From Bacteroidota bacterium (GTDB taxonomy: Bacteria; Bacteroidota; Bacteroidia; Chitinophagales; JADIYW01): a stretch of 46,098 bases of DNA. A model generated the notes under the pieces. That model did not search any database, was not told where the DNA came from, and saw only the letters and a list, made by a program, of their open reading frames with translations. The position numbers were made by a program, and so were the translations under genes. Shown one piece after another: positions 24,995 to 33,983 of the stretch; the stretch's first letter is position 1, and each line of letters starts with the position of its first letter. The stretch is taken from assembly GCA_020436225.1 (NCBI GenBank), contig JAGQYE010000023.1, positions 1 to 46,098 on the forward strand, read 5' to 3'.

Positions 24995-25969
24995 GTGAGT
25001 AATAGTATTGATAATATTAAAGCACCAATCGAACACGAATTAGAGTTGTTTGAACAAAAATTCAGAGATGTGATGCGTAGTAATGTCGGCTTGTTAGATA
25101 AAGTCAATTATTATATTTATCAACGCAAAGGAAAACAAATCCGACCGATGCTTATTTTTTTGGCAGCCAAAATGTGTGGCAATGTAACCGAAGCAACACA
25201 TGTTGGTGCTTCATTGATTGAGCTTTTACATACAGCCACATTAGTTCATGATGATGTGGTTGATGACTCGTATGAACGTCGTGGATTTTTTTCTATTAAT
25301 GCTATTTGGAAAAATAAAATTGCTGTTTTAGTTGGCGATTATTTTTTATCGAAAGGTTTATTATTGGCTTTAGATACCAAAAACTACAATTTGCTACATA
25401 TTACTTCTGATGCTATTAAACGCATGAGTGAAGGCGAATTGCTGCAAATGGAAAAAGCCAGAAGATTGGATATTGACGAAAGCATCTATTTTGAAATTAT
25501 TAGAAATAAAACAGCTTCACTAATTGCCGCTGCTTGTGAAGTTGGTGCAGCATCAACAACAGACAACAAAGAATTGATAGAAAAAATGCGTCTTTTAGGC
25601 GAATATATTGGCATTGCTTTTCAAATCAAAGATGATTTATTTGACTATGGCGAAGCCGACATCGGGAAACCGCGTGGCATCGATATCAAAGAAAGAAAAA
25701 TGACGTTGCCTTTAATTTATACGCTGAACAATTGTTCTAAAGATGAAAAAAAATGGATTATCAATACCATAAAAAATAAGAATGAAGATAAAGAAGAAGT
25801 GCAGAAATTGATTAAATTTATTATTGATAAAGGTGGAATTGAATACACGCAACAGAAAATGAATAACTATAAATCAAAAGCTTTTGATGTATTAAATACG
25901 ATTGAACCATCAGAAGCAAAAAACAGTCTTGTAGAGTTGATTAATTTCATTACGGAACGAAATTATTAA
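24995..25969 (+). CDS. Polyprenyl diphosphate synthase, long-chain (heptaprenyl/octaprenyl type)
   Basis: Adds isopentenyl diphosphate units to farnesyl diphosphate to make the all-trans side chain of quinones. The 324-residue protein has both aspartate-rich motifs, HDDVVDD (residues 85-91) and KDDLFDYG (212-219, DDxxD at 213-217), plus the substrate-binding GKQIRPML (46-53). The residue five before the first motif is a small Ala (A81), as expected in long-chain synthases. In Bacteroidota the product most likely feeds menaquinone, the electron donor for the ACIII complex encoded later in the window (inference). The start is a GTG at 24995, preceded by GGAG; no in-frame ATG lies upstream. The stop is one base before the CDF gene. 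Confidence 0.92.
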   Translation: MSNSIDNIKAPIEHELELFEQKFRDVMRSNVGLLDKVNYYIYQRKGKQIRPMLIFLAAKMCGNVTEATHVGASLIELLHTATLVHDDVVDDSYERRGFFSINAIWKNKIAVLVGDYFLSKGLLLALDTKNYNLLHITSDAIKRMSEGELLQMEKARRLDIDESIYFEIIRNKTASLIAAACEVGAASTTDNKELIEKMRLLGEYIGIAFQIKDDLFDYGEADIGKPRGIDIKERKMTLPLIYTLNNCSKDEKKWIINTIKNKNEDKEEVQKLIKFIIDKGGIEYTQQKMNNYKSKAFDVLNTIEPSEAKNSLVELINFITERNY

Positions 25970-25970
25970 A

Positions 25971-26972
25971 ATGTCTATTGCAGAACAAACGCCCAACAAT
26001 AAAGAAAAAATCTTAATTCAAACTATAACGCTTTTGGTGGGCTTGATTTTATTATCCACTAAATTTTATGCTTATTTTATTACCAACTCCAATGCTATTT
26101 TAACTGATGCTTTAGAAAGTATCGTCAACATTATTGCTGGCGGTTTTGGTTTGTATAGTTTATATTTAGCAGCCAAACCCAACGATCAAGATCATCCTTA
26201 CGGACATGGAAAAATAGAATTTATTTCTGCCAGCATCGAAGGCTCACTCATAGCCGCAACGGGTTTTGTTATGATAATAAAATCGAGTTATAATTTCTTT
26301 GTTCCAAAACAAATCCATCATTTAGATATCGGCTTATACTTAATTGTAATTTCAGGCTGTATTAATTTCATTCTTGGATACTTTGCACAACGAAGTGGTA
26401 AAAAAAACAGTTCGTTAACTTTAGTTGCCAGCGGCCAACATTTAAAAACAGATGCTTACACCTCAATAGGTTTATTAATAGGTTTAGGCATCGTATTAAT
26501 TACCAAAATATTTTGGTTAGATAATGTTATAGCCATCATTATTGGTTTAATAATTATTTACAGCGGATATAAAATATTAAAACGTTCTGTTGCCGGAATA
26601 ATGGATGAAGCCGACTTTGCCCTTTTAGAAAAAGTAGTGAAGCAACTCAATGCTAACCGAAGAGAAAACTGGATTGACATTCATAATTTACGCATCATAA
26701 AATTTGGAGAGAAAATTCATATTGATTGTCATACTACCATTCCTTGGTACTTCAATGCTATTGAAATCCATGACGAACTCAAACTTGTAGAATATAACAT
26801 TAAAGAAATTATTCCCAATAATTTGGAAACATTTATTCACGCCGACCCATGTGTTCCTGAGTCTTGCAAAAGTTGTTACAAAGTAAATTGTGCGGAAAGA
26901 AGATTTCCGTTTGAACATAAAATTGAATGGACATTAGAGAATGTAATGAAAAACGAAAAACATCATCTTTAA
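25971..26972 (+). CDS. Cation diffusion facilitator (CDF) metal exporter with Cys-rich C-terminal tail
   Basis: Inner-membrane metal/proton antiporter of 333 residues with six membrane helices and a cytoplasmic CDF dimerisation domain (about 215-290). By spacing to the family loop DHPYGHGK (74-81), the TM2 site-A residues matching D45 and D49 of E. coli YiiP are E49 and N53 here, while TM5 keeps H157-x3-D161. Loop residues D72 and H79 match site B (D68, H75). The C-terminus ends in a symmetric motif C294-x4-C299-x2-C302-x4-C307 that could bind a metal. The metal is therefore uncertain (Zn, Fe or Mn). It begins one base after the polyprenyl synthase gene, probably cotranscribed, and converges on the ornithine aminotransferase gene. 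Confidence 0.9.
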   Translation: MSIAEQTPNNKEKILIQTITLLVGLILLSTKFYAYFITNSNAILTDALESIVNIIAGGFGLYSLYLAAKPNDQDHPYGHGKIEFISASIEGSLIAATGFVMIIKSSYNFFVPKQIHHLDIGLYLIVISGCINFILGYFAQRSGKKNSSLTLVASGQHLKTDAYTSIGLLIGLGIVLITKIFWLDNVIAIIIGLIIIYSGYKILKRSVAGIMDEADFALLEKVVKQLNANRRENWIDIHNLRIIKFGEKIHIDCHTTIPWYFNAIEIHDELKLVEYNIKEIIPNNLETFIHADPCVPESCKSCYKVNCAERRFPFEHKIEWTLENVMKNEKHHL

Positions 26973-26999
26973 TATAAACTAAGTGTTGTTTGTTTATTT

Positions 27000-28253
27000 C
27001 TATTTTTTCGTTATTTGTTCAATAGAAGTTTTTATTATCTCTACTGCTGCTTTAATTTGATTTTCGTTTATCACTAATGGTGGCGCAAATCTAATAATAT
27101 TGCCGTGCGTTGGTTTTGCCAACAATCCGTTATCGCGCATTTTTAAACATAAATTCCAAGCAATTTCACCATCTGTATTCCAAAGATGTTCAGTTTCTTT
27201 GCCGTCTTTTATTACTAAAGCATTCAACAAACCTTTACCTCTAACTTTTTCAATAATTGGATGTTGAATTTGATTCAATCCTGCACGAAACAACTCGCCC
27301 ATTTTAGCGGCATTATCGGCTAATTTTTCTTCAACAATTACTTTCAAACTTTCAATAGCTACAGCGCATGCCAATGGATTGCCACCAAATGTTGAACCAT
27401 GCTCACCAGGTTTAATACACAACATAATTTCATCTCGACACAACACTGCACTCACCGGCATTGTACCGCCACTTAAGGCTTTTCCTAAAATTAAAATATC
27501 CGGTTTTACTTCTGCATAATCGCATGCCATCATTTTGCCTGTACGAGCAATTCCTGTTTGCACTTCATCAGCAATAAACAACACATTATGTTTAGAACAC
27601 AAGGCACGCACTTGTTTGATATAATCTTCATCCGGCACTACAACGCCTGCTTCACCTTGAATAGGTTCTACCATAAATGCAGCCACGTTTTTATCTTGTA
27701 AATTCGCTTCTAATGCTGAAATATCGTTATAAGGAATTTTTACAATTCCCGGAACAAACGGACCAAAACCTCCATAAGAAGATACATCTGTAGAGGAAGA
27801 AACCGCAGCAATTGAACGTCCCCAAAAATTACCATCACAAACAATAATAACAGCTTTATTTTCTTCTATACCTTTTACATCATAACCCCAACGACGAGCC
27901 AATTTAAAGGCTGTTTCACAAGCTTCAACGCCTGCATTCATCGGCAACACTTTATCGTATCCTAAAAGTGATGTAATATATTCGGCATAAACGCCTAATA
28001 AATTATTGTGAAAAGCTCTGGAAGTCAAAGTCAAAACCTCAGCTTGTTCTTGCATGGTTTTTATAATTCTTGGATGACAATGTCCTTGGTTGACCGCAGA
28101 ATAAGCTGATAAAAAATCAAGGTATTGTTTACCTTCAACATCCCAAACATGAACACCTTTTCCTTTTGCTAAAACCACCGGTAACGGATGATAATTATGT
28201 GCGCCAAATTTTTCTTCTAAAGCAATCAGTTCTTTTGAGGATAAGGTAGTCAT
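27000..28253 (-). CDS. rocD: Ornithine--oxo-acid aminotransferase
   Basis: PLP enzyme of the class-III aminotransferase family that turns ornithine and 2-oxoglutarate into glutamate semialdehyde and glutamate, linking arginine breakdown to proline and glutamate. The 417-residue protein shows [20 protein letters not shown] (cofactor phosphate region), the Asp-containing [16 protein letters not shown], the PLP-lysine motif [10 protein letters not shown], and [15 protein letters not shown]. Overall similarity is closest to ornithine aminotransferases rather than acetylornithine or GABA enzymes. It stands alone on minus, with an exact -7 element and a perfect 14-bp palindrome upstream that may serve regulation. 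Confidence 0.93.
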   Translation of the reverse strand: MTTLSSKELIALEEKFGAHNYHPLPVVLAKGKGVHVWDVEGKQYLDFLSAYSAVNQGHCHPRIIKTMQEQAEVLTLTSRAFHNNLLGVYAEYITSLLGYDKVLPMNAGVEACETAFKLARRWGYDVKGIEENKAVIIVCDGNFWGRSIAAVSSSTDVSSYGGFGPFVPGIVKIPYNDISALEANLQDKNVAAFMVEPIQGEAGVVVPDEDYIKQVRALCSKHNVLFIADEVQTGIARTGKMMACDYAEVKPDILILGKALSGGTMPVSAVLCRDEIMLCIKPGEHGSTFGGNPLACAVAIESLKVIVEEKLADNAAKMGELFRAGLNQIQHPIIEKVRGKGLLNALVIKDGKETEHLWNTDGEIAWNLCLKMRDNGLLAKPTHGNIIRFAPPLVINENQIKAAVEIIKTSIEQITKK

Positions 28254-28272
28254 ACAATTATTTTTAGATATT

Positions 28273-28280
28273 CAAATATA
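28273..28280 (-). promoter_or_regulatory. Predicted -7 element of rocD
   Basis: The minus strand reads TATATTTG, an exact TAnnTTTG match 20 bases before the ATG. Confidence 0.55.
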
Positions 28281-28303
28281 CAAAATAAAAAGGACTTCCG
28301 AAA

Positions 28304-28317
28304 GTTGTTATAACAAC
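28304..28317. promoter_or_regulatory. Perfect 14-bp palindrome upstream of rocD
   Basis: GTTGTTATAACAAC is its own reverse complement. It lies 23 bases upstream of the rocD -7 element, at the edge of the -33 region, a position suited to an activator or repressor. It is 81 bases from the divergent M61 promoter, so rocD is the more likely target. Confidence 0.5.
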
Positions 28318-28398
28318 AAATTAAGAAAAAGAAGATAATTCGCTTATCTCAATAACATAAAAAATGATTGAATTCTTATTTCTTAACTTATAGATGTT

Positions 28399-28406
28399 TA
28401 CTTTTG
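28399..28406 (+). promoter_or_regulatory. Predicted -7 element of the M61 peptidase gene
   Basis: TACTTTTG is an exact TAnnTTTG match 30 bases before the ATG at 28437. The nearest TTG upstream is 28 bases away, too far for a good -33. Confidence 0.5.
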
Positions 28407-28436
28407 TGATGTTGATTTATTTTTAAAATAATCGTT

Positions 28437-30161
28437 ATGCAAATTCAATATTCTCTCTCCTTTCCTGCTCCTCATACGCATTATGTTGAAGTTACTATGT
28501 CGATAAAACAAATTACTCAAGATGCATTACAATTAAAAATGCCGGTTTGGACGCCGGGCAGTTATTTAATACGCGAGTTTCAAAAAAATATAGATTTTGT
28601 AGAAGTTACATACAACAATAATACAACTCAACGAGTTCAAAAAACAAACAAAAATACTTGGATAGTTGACACTAAAAACCAAAGTGAAATAAACATAAAC
28701 TATAAAATTTATTGTTTTGAATATTCTGTTCGTACAAATTTTGTGGATGATAATCATGCTTTAATTAATGGAGCAGCCACTTACTTATATGTTGTAGGAG
28801 AAGAAGAATCTTCTGTTGAAGTATCTATAAATCCTCACTCAACTTGGCAAAATATTTCTACTTCATTAAACACAAAAGAAAACAACAAATGGATAAGAAC
28901 AGCAGCAAATCTTGATGAACTAGTGGATTCACCGATTGAAATCGGAAATCATATTTCATATTTTTTTGAAGTTGAAAATGTACACCACGAAATTGCAATG
29001 TATGGAAAAAGCAATTGCGATATCGAAAAACTAATCGCCGATTTAAAGTCTATAATTGAAGAAGAAATAAAAATTTTTGGTGCACATCCTTGTTCTAACT
29101 ATGTTTTTATCATTCACAATACCAATAATAGTTATGGTGGTTTAGAACATAAAAACTCTTCTGTAAACCACGTTACACGTTGGAGTTATGACGATGAAAA
29201 TTACCAAAAAGCAATCAGCCTTTTAGCACACGAATATTTTCATTTATGGAATGTAAAACGCATACGTCCGACAACATTAATTCCATATAATTACGAAGTT
29301 GAAAATTACACAGATACACTTTGGTTTTTTGAAGGTGTAACCAGTTATTATGACGATTACATTTGCTATAGAGCCGGCGTTACATCATTAAGAAATTATC
29401 TATCTATTGTAGAAAATAATTTAGAAGATGCACTTAATACAGCAGGTGCTGACACACAAACTTTAGCTGAATCGAGTTTTGATACTTGGTTAAAATACTA
29501 CAGAAGAGACGAACATTCTAACAATGCACAAATTAGTTATTATAAACAAGGAGCAATTGTTGCCATGCTATTCGATTTTATTATTATTAAAGAAACAAAT
29601 GGCGAAAAATGCTTAGATGATGTTATGCAATCGCTTTATTCTGATTATTTACAAAATCCGAATGAAGGTATTGATGAAGCAAAACTCATTCGTGTTTTTA
29701 CTTCAGTAAGTGGAATCGACTTCGCTCCTATTTACCATAAATTTATTCATACAACTGCAACAATTAAACCAGCAGCTTATTTCAATGCCTTAGATTTAAA
29801 TTTAAATAGTTTTTCACCGGATAATTCTATCCACTTAGGAATGAAAACAAAATGGGAAAACGGCAGAATAATTGTAACAGAATTAGATAAAAATTATGGT
29901 GCATATCAAAGTGGTATCAACGTTAATGACGAAATAATTGCTATTGATAATTTTCGCACTGACAAAGATTACAAAAAATTATTTGAAGGAAAATCTTTAA
30001 ATCATTCAATAACATTTTTACTTTCACGAAACGGTATTATAAAAACAATTGATGTCAAATTAAGCGAAGACAAACGCAAAAAATATTCAATCACTCAAAA
30101 TTCAAATAAAAAAGATTTCACAGATAAATATATTTTAAAGTGGCTCGGACAAATTCTCTAA
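28437..30161 (+). CDS. M61 family peptidase (glycyl aminopeptidase-like) with PDZ domain
   Basis: Zinc metallopeptidase of MEROPS family M61, whose founding member cleaves N-terminal glycine and alanine. The 574-residue protein has an N-terminal beta-rich domain, a thermolysin-like catalytic core with HEYFH at 265-269 inside LLAHEYFHLWNVKRIRP and the downstream Glu ligand E299 in FFEGVTSYY, and a C-terminal PDZ domain (about 480-555; AYQSGINVNDEIIAIDN). GGLEHKNS (234-241) is another family motif. No signal peptide is visible, so it is probably cytoplasmic. It is a lone plus-strand gene with its own -7 element, divergent from rocD. Confidence 0.93.
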   Translation: MQIQYSLSFPAPHTHYVEVTMSIKQITQDALQLKMPVWTPGSYLIREFQKNIDFVEVTYNNNTTQRVQKTNKNTWIVDTKNQSEININYKIYCFEYSVRTNFVDDNHALINGAATYLYVVGEEESSVEVSINPHSTWQNISTSLNTKENNKWIRTAANLDELVDSPIEIGNHISYFFEVENVHHEIAMYGKSNCDIEKLIADLKSIIEEEIKIFGAHPCSNYVFIIHNTNNSYGGLEHKNSSVNHVTRWSYDDENYQKAISLLAHEYFHLWNVKRIRPTTLIPYNYEVENYTDTLWFFEGVTSYYDDYICYRAGVTSLRNYLSIVENNLEDALNTAGADTQTLAESSFDTWLKYYRRDEHSNNAQISYYKQGAIVAMLFDFIIIKETNGEKCLDDVMQSLYSDYLQNPNEGIDEAKLIRVFTSVSGIDFAPIYHKFIHTTATIKPAAYFNALDLNLNSFSPDNSIHLGMKTKWENGRIIVTELDKNYGAYQSGINVNDEIIAIDNFRTDKDYKKLFEGKSLNHSITFLLSRNGIIKTIDVKLSEDKRKKYSITQNSNKKDFTDKYILKWLGQIL

Positions 30162-30212
30162 AAAGATTCACAATTCTTTAAAGATTTTTCTGCGACTTAC
30201 TATCAATCTATT

Positions 30213-30220
30213 TATCTTCG
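30213..30220 (+). promoter_or_regulatory. Possible -7 element of the DUF5723 gene
   Basis: TATCTTCG matches the consensus TAnnTTTG at all but one position, 54 bases before the ATG. Weak evidence. Confidence 0.3.
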
Positions 30221-30274
30221 TATTAAAAACATAAACGTACGTTTATTAAATATTCTAACCATAAAATAACTCCA

Positions 30275-31678
30275 ATGAAAAAGTTAAACTTATTGCTTGT
30301 GATTATATGTTGCTATATAAGCTCGCAAGCACAAAATTTCTTAGGTAGCCATTTCTCAACCAGAGATGCCATCTTGAGTAACAACATTAATCCCGCAGCC
30401 GGTATTGCCGGAGAAATGAAGTGGCAAGCCAACTTAATTGGGTTTAATACTGAAGTGGGCAATAATTATTTCTTCATAAAAGGAAAACTAAAAGGCATAG
30501 CCAAAGATTTTGATAAAGATAAATATGTTGGTCAAAATTTAGATGGCAAAAGAAAAGAAGCACACGTGAATTTAGGTATCAATGGACCAGGTGCATTTAT
30601 TCGAATTAAAGAAAAAAACGCATTGTTTTTTGGTGTCCGAGGTCGAGCTGTTGCAACCGTTAATGACATTAACCAAGATTTCGTGTATTCGATGTATAAT
30701 CATTTTGAAGATATTTTACAATGGTTGCCTAATTTTGATGATGAGCGTGCAACGGCTGCCGTAAATGTTTATTCAGAAATTTATGCCGGATATGCGCGTA
30801 GTTTTAATTTCGGAGAACGACATGCCTTACACATTGGCGTTACAGGAAAAATGACTTCTAATATTTTCAATGCTCAATTTGAAGCCAATGATATTGACTT
30901 TAAAAAAGTTTATACAAGTGCAACAGATAGCTTTATCAATGTCGGCGATTCTAAATTTAACTTAGCTGTTTCTAATACTATTGATGATGGTTTCCATTAC
31001 AAATTTGGCATTAATGGTTTTGGCGTTGATGTTGGATTGATTTATGAATACAAAGTAAAAGACAGCAAGGAACATTTTGTAATGGTTGGTGCTTCTGTAA
31101 ATGATATCGGATTTAATAAATATACTTTAGGAAAAAACAGCCGTAGTTTTGTTGGGAACGGAAAAAATATTCCGGCAGAACATTTAGTGGATGGCTCCGG
31201 AGAAACTATCAACATTGATGCAGTTCTTGATTCTTTAGGCACTAAAACGATTCCAACAGGAACACGTAAAATTAAACTTCCTATGAGCTTGAATATCTTT
31301 GCCGATTTCAGGGTGGTAAAGATGTTTTACATAAATGCAAATTTCCAATTCAATCCATACACCTTTAAACGCGGAACGGCAATTGCTAATTTACCAATTG
31401 ACATTACAGTTACGCCTCGATTTGAACACAGAATAGTTGCTGTATATCTTCCAATTAACTACAATCAATATAGCGGATTTAATATGGGCGTTGGGATGCG
31501 TGTTGGACAAGTTACTTTAGGGAGTAGCAGTATTATTACTTCATTCGCCAAAAAGAAATTCTCCGGTGTTGATTTCTACCTAAATGTTGCATTCGGCAAG
31601 TCTGACAAAATGAAAAAGAAGAAAAATAAATCTTCTAAAGAAGATAAAAATGCAGAAAAAACATCAGCATTATTTTAG
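30275..31678 (+). CDS. DUF5723 family outer-membrane beta-barrel protein
   Basis: Protein of 467 residues with a signal peptide (LLLVIICCYISSQA) followed by the DUF5723 opening, in which a sequence like ILSNNINPAAGIAG is typical. The rest is alternating-strand sequence with Gly and aromatic residues, ending in a barrel-like run (VDFYLNVAFGK) and a basic Lys/Ser/Asp tail (about 448-467). The tail after the last strand is odd for a barrel protein. The family is common in Bacteroidota and its role is unknown; an outer-membrane location is inferred. It appears to be a single-gene unit. Confidence 0.82.
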   Translation: MKKLNLLLVIICCYISSQAQNFLGSHFSTRDAILSNNINPAAGIAGEMKWQANLIGFNTEVGNNYFFIKGKLKGIAKDFDKDKYVGQNLDGKRKEAHVNLGINGPGAFIRIKEKNALFFGVRGRAVATVNDINQDFVYSMYNHFEDILQWLPNFDDERATAAVNVYSEIYAGYARSFNFGERHALHIGVTGKMTSNIFNAQFEANDIDFKKVYTSATDSFINVGDSKFNLAVSNTIDDGFHYKFGINGFGVDVGLIYEYKVKDSKEHFVMVGASVNDIGFNKYTLGKNSRSFVGNGKNIPAEHLVDGSGETINIDAVLDSLGTKTIPTGTRKIKLPMSLNIFADFRVVKMFYINANFQFNPYTFKRGTAIANLPIDITVTPRFEHRIVAVYLPINYNQYSGFNMGVGMRVGQVTLGSSSIITSFAKKKFSGVDFYLNVAFGKSDKMKKKKNKSSKEDKNAEKTSALF

Positions 31679-31708
31679 CATTTTTTAATAGAATTTTAAA
31701 AATCATCT

Positions 31709-31740
31709 TTTGCAATTCTTTTAATTGCTACCTAATTTTG
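31709..31740 (+). promoter_or_regulatory. Predicted promoter of the START-domain gene
   Basis: TTTG (31709-31712), 20-base spacer, TAATTTTG (31733-31740): both Bacteroidota elements at the same spacing as the miaB promoter. The ATG is 101 bases downstream, giving a leader of about 95 bases. Confidence 0.65.
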
Positions 31741-31744
31741 TAGG

Positions 31745-31785
31745 AGATTGTATTCTTTAATAAATCTTTATTTAAGGTACAATCT
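31745..31785 (+). promoter_or_regulatory. Long imperfect hairpin at the 5' end of the START-gene leader
   Basis: AGATTGTA (31745-31752) pairs perfectly with TACAATCT (31778-31785). Inside, after one bulge, a second stem continues to a 4-base loop near 31764-31767. The hairpin begins almost at the predicted transcription start, so it would cap the mRNA 5' end. Confidence 0.5.
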
Positions 31786-31841
31786 ATTGAACATTGGCAT
31801 ATTCTTTGCGTTTGTACTAATTAAAAAAAGGATTTAAAAGA

Positions 31842-32441
31842 ATGAATAAAATAGTAGCAGTTATTACCTTATTGATTATGATGGGACAAACCTTTGCTGA
31901 AAATAATTGGAAGCTAGAGAAGAATGAAAATGGCATCAAAATATGGAATAGGAAAAAAGAAAATTCAGCTTTAAAAGAATTTAAAGCCATAATGATATTA
32001 AATACAACGCCTGAAAATTTAATTAATTTCTTTAAAAATACCACACTTTACGACAAATGGATGTATAAAGTTGACGATGGAAGTGTAAAAGTAATTAAAC
32101 GCATTAACAGTGATGATTATTATACATACATGACCATTTCTGCTCCACTTATAAAAACGAGAGAAACCATTACACACATGGTTTTTCATTCAAAAGATGA
32201 TGAAGGAAATACCACTATCACCTTAGATGGTGCACCTACTTTATTGCCTAAAAACAATAATTATGTTCGTATTAATGATACAAAAGGATATTTCAAAATT
32301 ATTCCTATTGGAAATGGGAAAGTAGAATTAGTACATCAGGCGTGGGCTTCACCGGGCGGAAGTATTCCGGATTTCTTAGCGAATATATCTTCCGTTGATT
32401 GCCCGTATTATATGTTTACAAAGATTAAATCGCTGCTTTAA
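31842..32441 (+). CDS. Secreted START-domain protein
   Basis: Protein of 199 residues with a signal peptide (IVAVITLLIMMGQTFA) and a START lipid-binding domain over the rest. Visible features are WKLEKNENGIKIWNRK at the start, FFKNTTLYDKWMYKVDDGSV in the middle, and a C-terminal helix ISSVDCPYYMFTKIKSLL, as in START proteins. It probably binds a hydrophobic ligand in the periplasm; the ligand is unknown. The 3' end overlaps the 3' end of the convergent aroA gene by 17 bases (32425-32441). It has its own promoter and a structured leader. Confidence 0.85.
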   Translation: MNKIVAVITLLIMMGQTFAENNWKLEKNENGIKIWNRKKENSALKEFKAIMILNTTPENLINFFKNTTLYDKWMYKVDDGSVKVIKRINSDDYYTYMTISAPLIKTRETITHMVFHSKDDEGNTTITLDGAPTLLPKNNNYVRINDTKGYFKIIPIGNGKVELVHQAWASPGGSIPDFLANISSVDCPYYMFTKIKSLL

Positions 32442-33678
32442 TTTGCCATCCCATTTTTTCTAAATCTTCCCAAAATTTAGGATAAGATTTTGTTACTACT
32501 TCCGGTTCTTCAATAAGTAACTCACCTACTCGTAGTGCTAATGGAGCAATCGACATCGCCATTCTATGATCTTCATAGGTTTTAATAGATGGAAATATAT
32601 TTTCAACGTTTTTGTTCTTCAAAATATGAAGATGCCAAAGATTAGTTTCTATCTCTTTTAATGAAGCTAATTGTAGCTTTTGCAATTCTGCGTCTAAGGC
32701 AGCAATTCTATCCGTTTCTTTAATTCGAAGTGTCTGTAATCCACGACAATCCATTTCAATTCCTAATGCTGCGCAAAAAGCAATTACGGTTTGTGCTAAA
32801 TCCGGACATTCAATAAAATCAAATTCAAAATGTTTGAAATTAGGAATGCTTTCTTTCTTTAGTAAAATTTTATTTTCAGAATAAGTTGTTGTAATGCCAA
32901 AATTCTTAGCAATCGTTGCAATTACAGAATCACCTTGTAAGGCTTTATCGTTCAACCCTTTTAATTCTAACGTAGCTTGTTCTGCTAAAATAGCCATTGC
33001 GTAAAAGTAAGATGCGGCACTCCAATCAGCTTCCACAAAAAATGGTTTTGGAGTGTAATTGGAATTTCCTTTAACTACAATTTTATTATTTTCAAAAGTA
33101 GATTGAACACCAAAATACTCCATTATCTTAAGTGTCATTTTAATGTAAGGAACGGAAACTATTGTTCCAATTAATTCCATTTCTATGCCATCTTCTAAAG
33201 TTGGTGCAATCAACAAAAGCGCAGTAATATATTGAGAAGAAGTATTTGCCGGCAAAGCAATTTTCCCACCTTTTAGTTTTTTACCTTTTATGCGCAACGG
33301 AGGAAATCCTTCTTGGTTTTCATAAGCAATGTCTGCTCCTAAACTATTTAATGCGTCCACTAATATTTTAATTGGGCGCTGTTGCATTCTTTCACTTCCT
33401 GTAAGTACTACTTCTCTTCCTTCTTGTGTGGCTAAAAATGCGGTTAAAAACCTGAAAGTTGTACCACCTGCTCCGGCATCTAAAACAGATTCTTTAGAAT
33501 TTAGAATGCGCTGTAAGAAAATGGTATCATCTGCATTCGACAAATTTTCTATCGGGATTTGAAAACCACAAAGTGCATTTATAATTAAAACTCTATTGCT
33601 AATACTTTTAGAGCCATTTAATTGGATAGTCGCATTTATCGATTTTGAAATTGAAGCTTGTACACTATAAATGCGCAT
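32425..33678 (-). CDS. aroA: 3-phosphoshikimate 1-carboxyvinyltransferase (EPSP synthase)
   Basis: Sixth step of the shikimate pathway: joins phosphoenolpyruvate to shikimate-3-phosphate. The 417-residue protein carries NGSKSISNRVLI (about 21-32), GAGGTTFRFLTA (the PEP-binding loop), LTGSERMQQRPI, DWSAASYFYA, RIKETDRIAAL and YEDHRMAM, so all main active-site motifs are present. It lies 41 bases after the small CxxC gene on the same strand and is the last gene of the respiratory run, possibly read through from it. It overlaps the convergent START gene at the 3' end. Confidence 0.95.
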   Translation of the reverse strand: MRIYSVQASISKSINATIQLNGSKSISNRVLIINALCGFQIPIENLSNADDTIFLQRILNSKESVLDAGAGGTTFRFLTAFLATQEGREVVLTGSERMQQRPIKILVDALNSLGADIAYENQEGFPPLRIKGKKLKGGKIALPANTSSQYITALLLIAPTLEDGIEMELIGTIVSVPYIKMTLKIMEYFGVQSTFENNKIVVKGNSNYTPKPFFVEADWSAASYFYAMAILAEQATLELKGLNDKALQGDSVIATIAKNFGITTTYSENKILLKKESIPNFKHFEFDFIECPDLAQTVIAFCAALGIEMDCRGLQTLRIKETDRIAALDAELQKLQLASLKEIETNLWHLHILKNKNVENIFPSIKTYEDHRMAMSIAPLALRVGELLIEEPEVVTKSYPKFWEDLEKMGWQIKAAI

Positions 33679-33719
33679 AGAAAATAGAAAGAAATGAAAT
33701 GTATAACTAAAGGAAAATC

Positions 33720-33938
33720 TTATTGAAACTCATTGCGTTTTTTTACCCAAATATAAGCTACTCCAGCAACTAACAATATCGGAATACAAAGTAAATATTC
33801 GATGCCGCCATTTATACTCTTTGCATATTGAGATGTTTGCACTGAGCCTTTACACATCGCACATTGAGCTTGAGTTGTAAATGAAATACAACATAAAATT
33901 ATCGAAAAAAGTAGCGGTAAAATTTTATAATGTCTCAT
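33720..33938 (-). CDS. Small signal-peptide CxxC membrane protein of the oxidase operon
   Basis: Only 72 residues: signal peptide or first helix (ILPLLFSIILCCISFTTQAQ), then C26-x2-C29 (QCAMCKG), a short exposed loop, one membrane helix (YLLCIPILLVAGVAYIWV) and a basic tail KKRNEFQ. The CxxC pair lies just past the signal-peptidase site and so faces the periplasm. I recognise it as a conserved Bacteroidota hypothetical without a named function. It sits between the DUF420 and aroA genes, downstream of SCO and subunit IV, so a role in copper delivery or thiol redox for oxidase assembly is plausible but unproven. Confidence 0.8.
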   Translation of the reverse strand: MRHYKILPLLFSIILCCISFTTQAQCAMCKGSVQTSQYAKSINGGIEYLLCIPILLVAGVAYIWVKKRNEFQ

Positions 33939-33983
33939 ATTGTAAATATAAACAACTTTAATCAGTATTGAATGAATTTATAG

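Noticed and set aside
30162-30200. Terminator after the M61 gene
   Set aside because: Short AAAGA/TCTTT matches do not form a convincing stem with a T tail.
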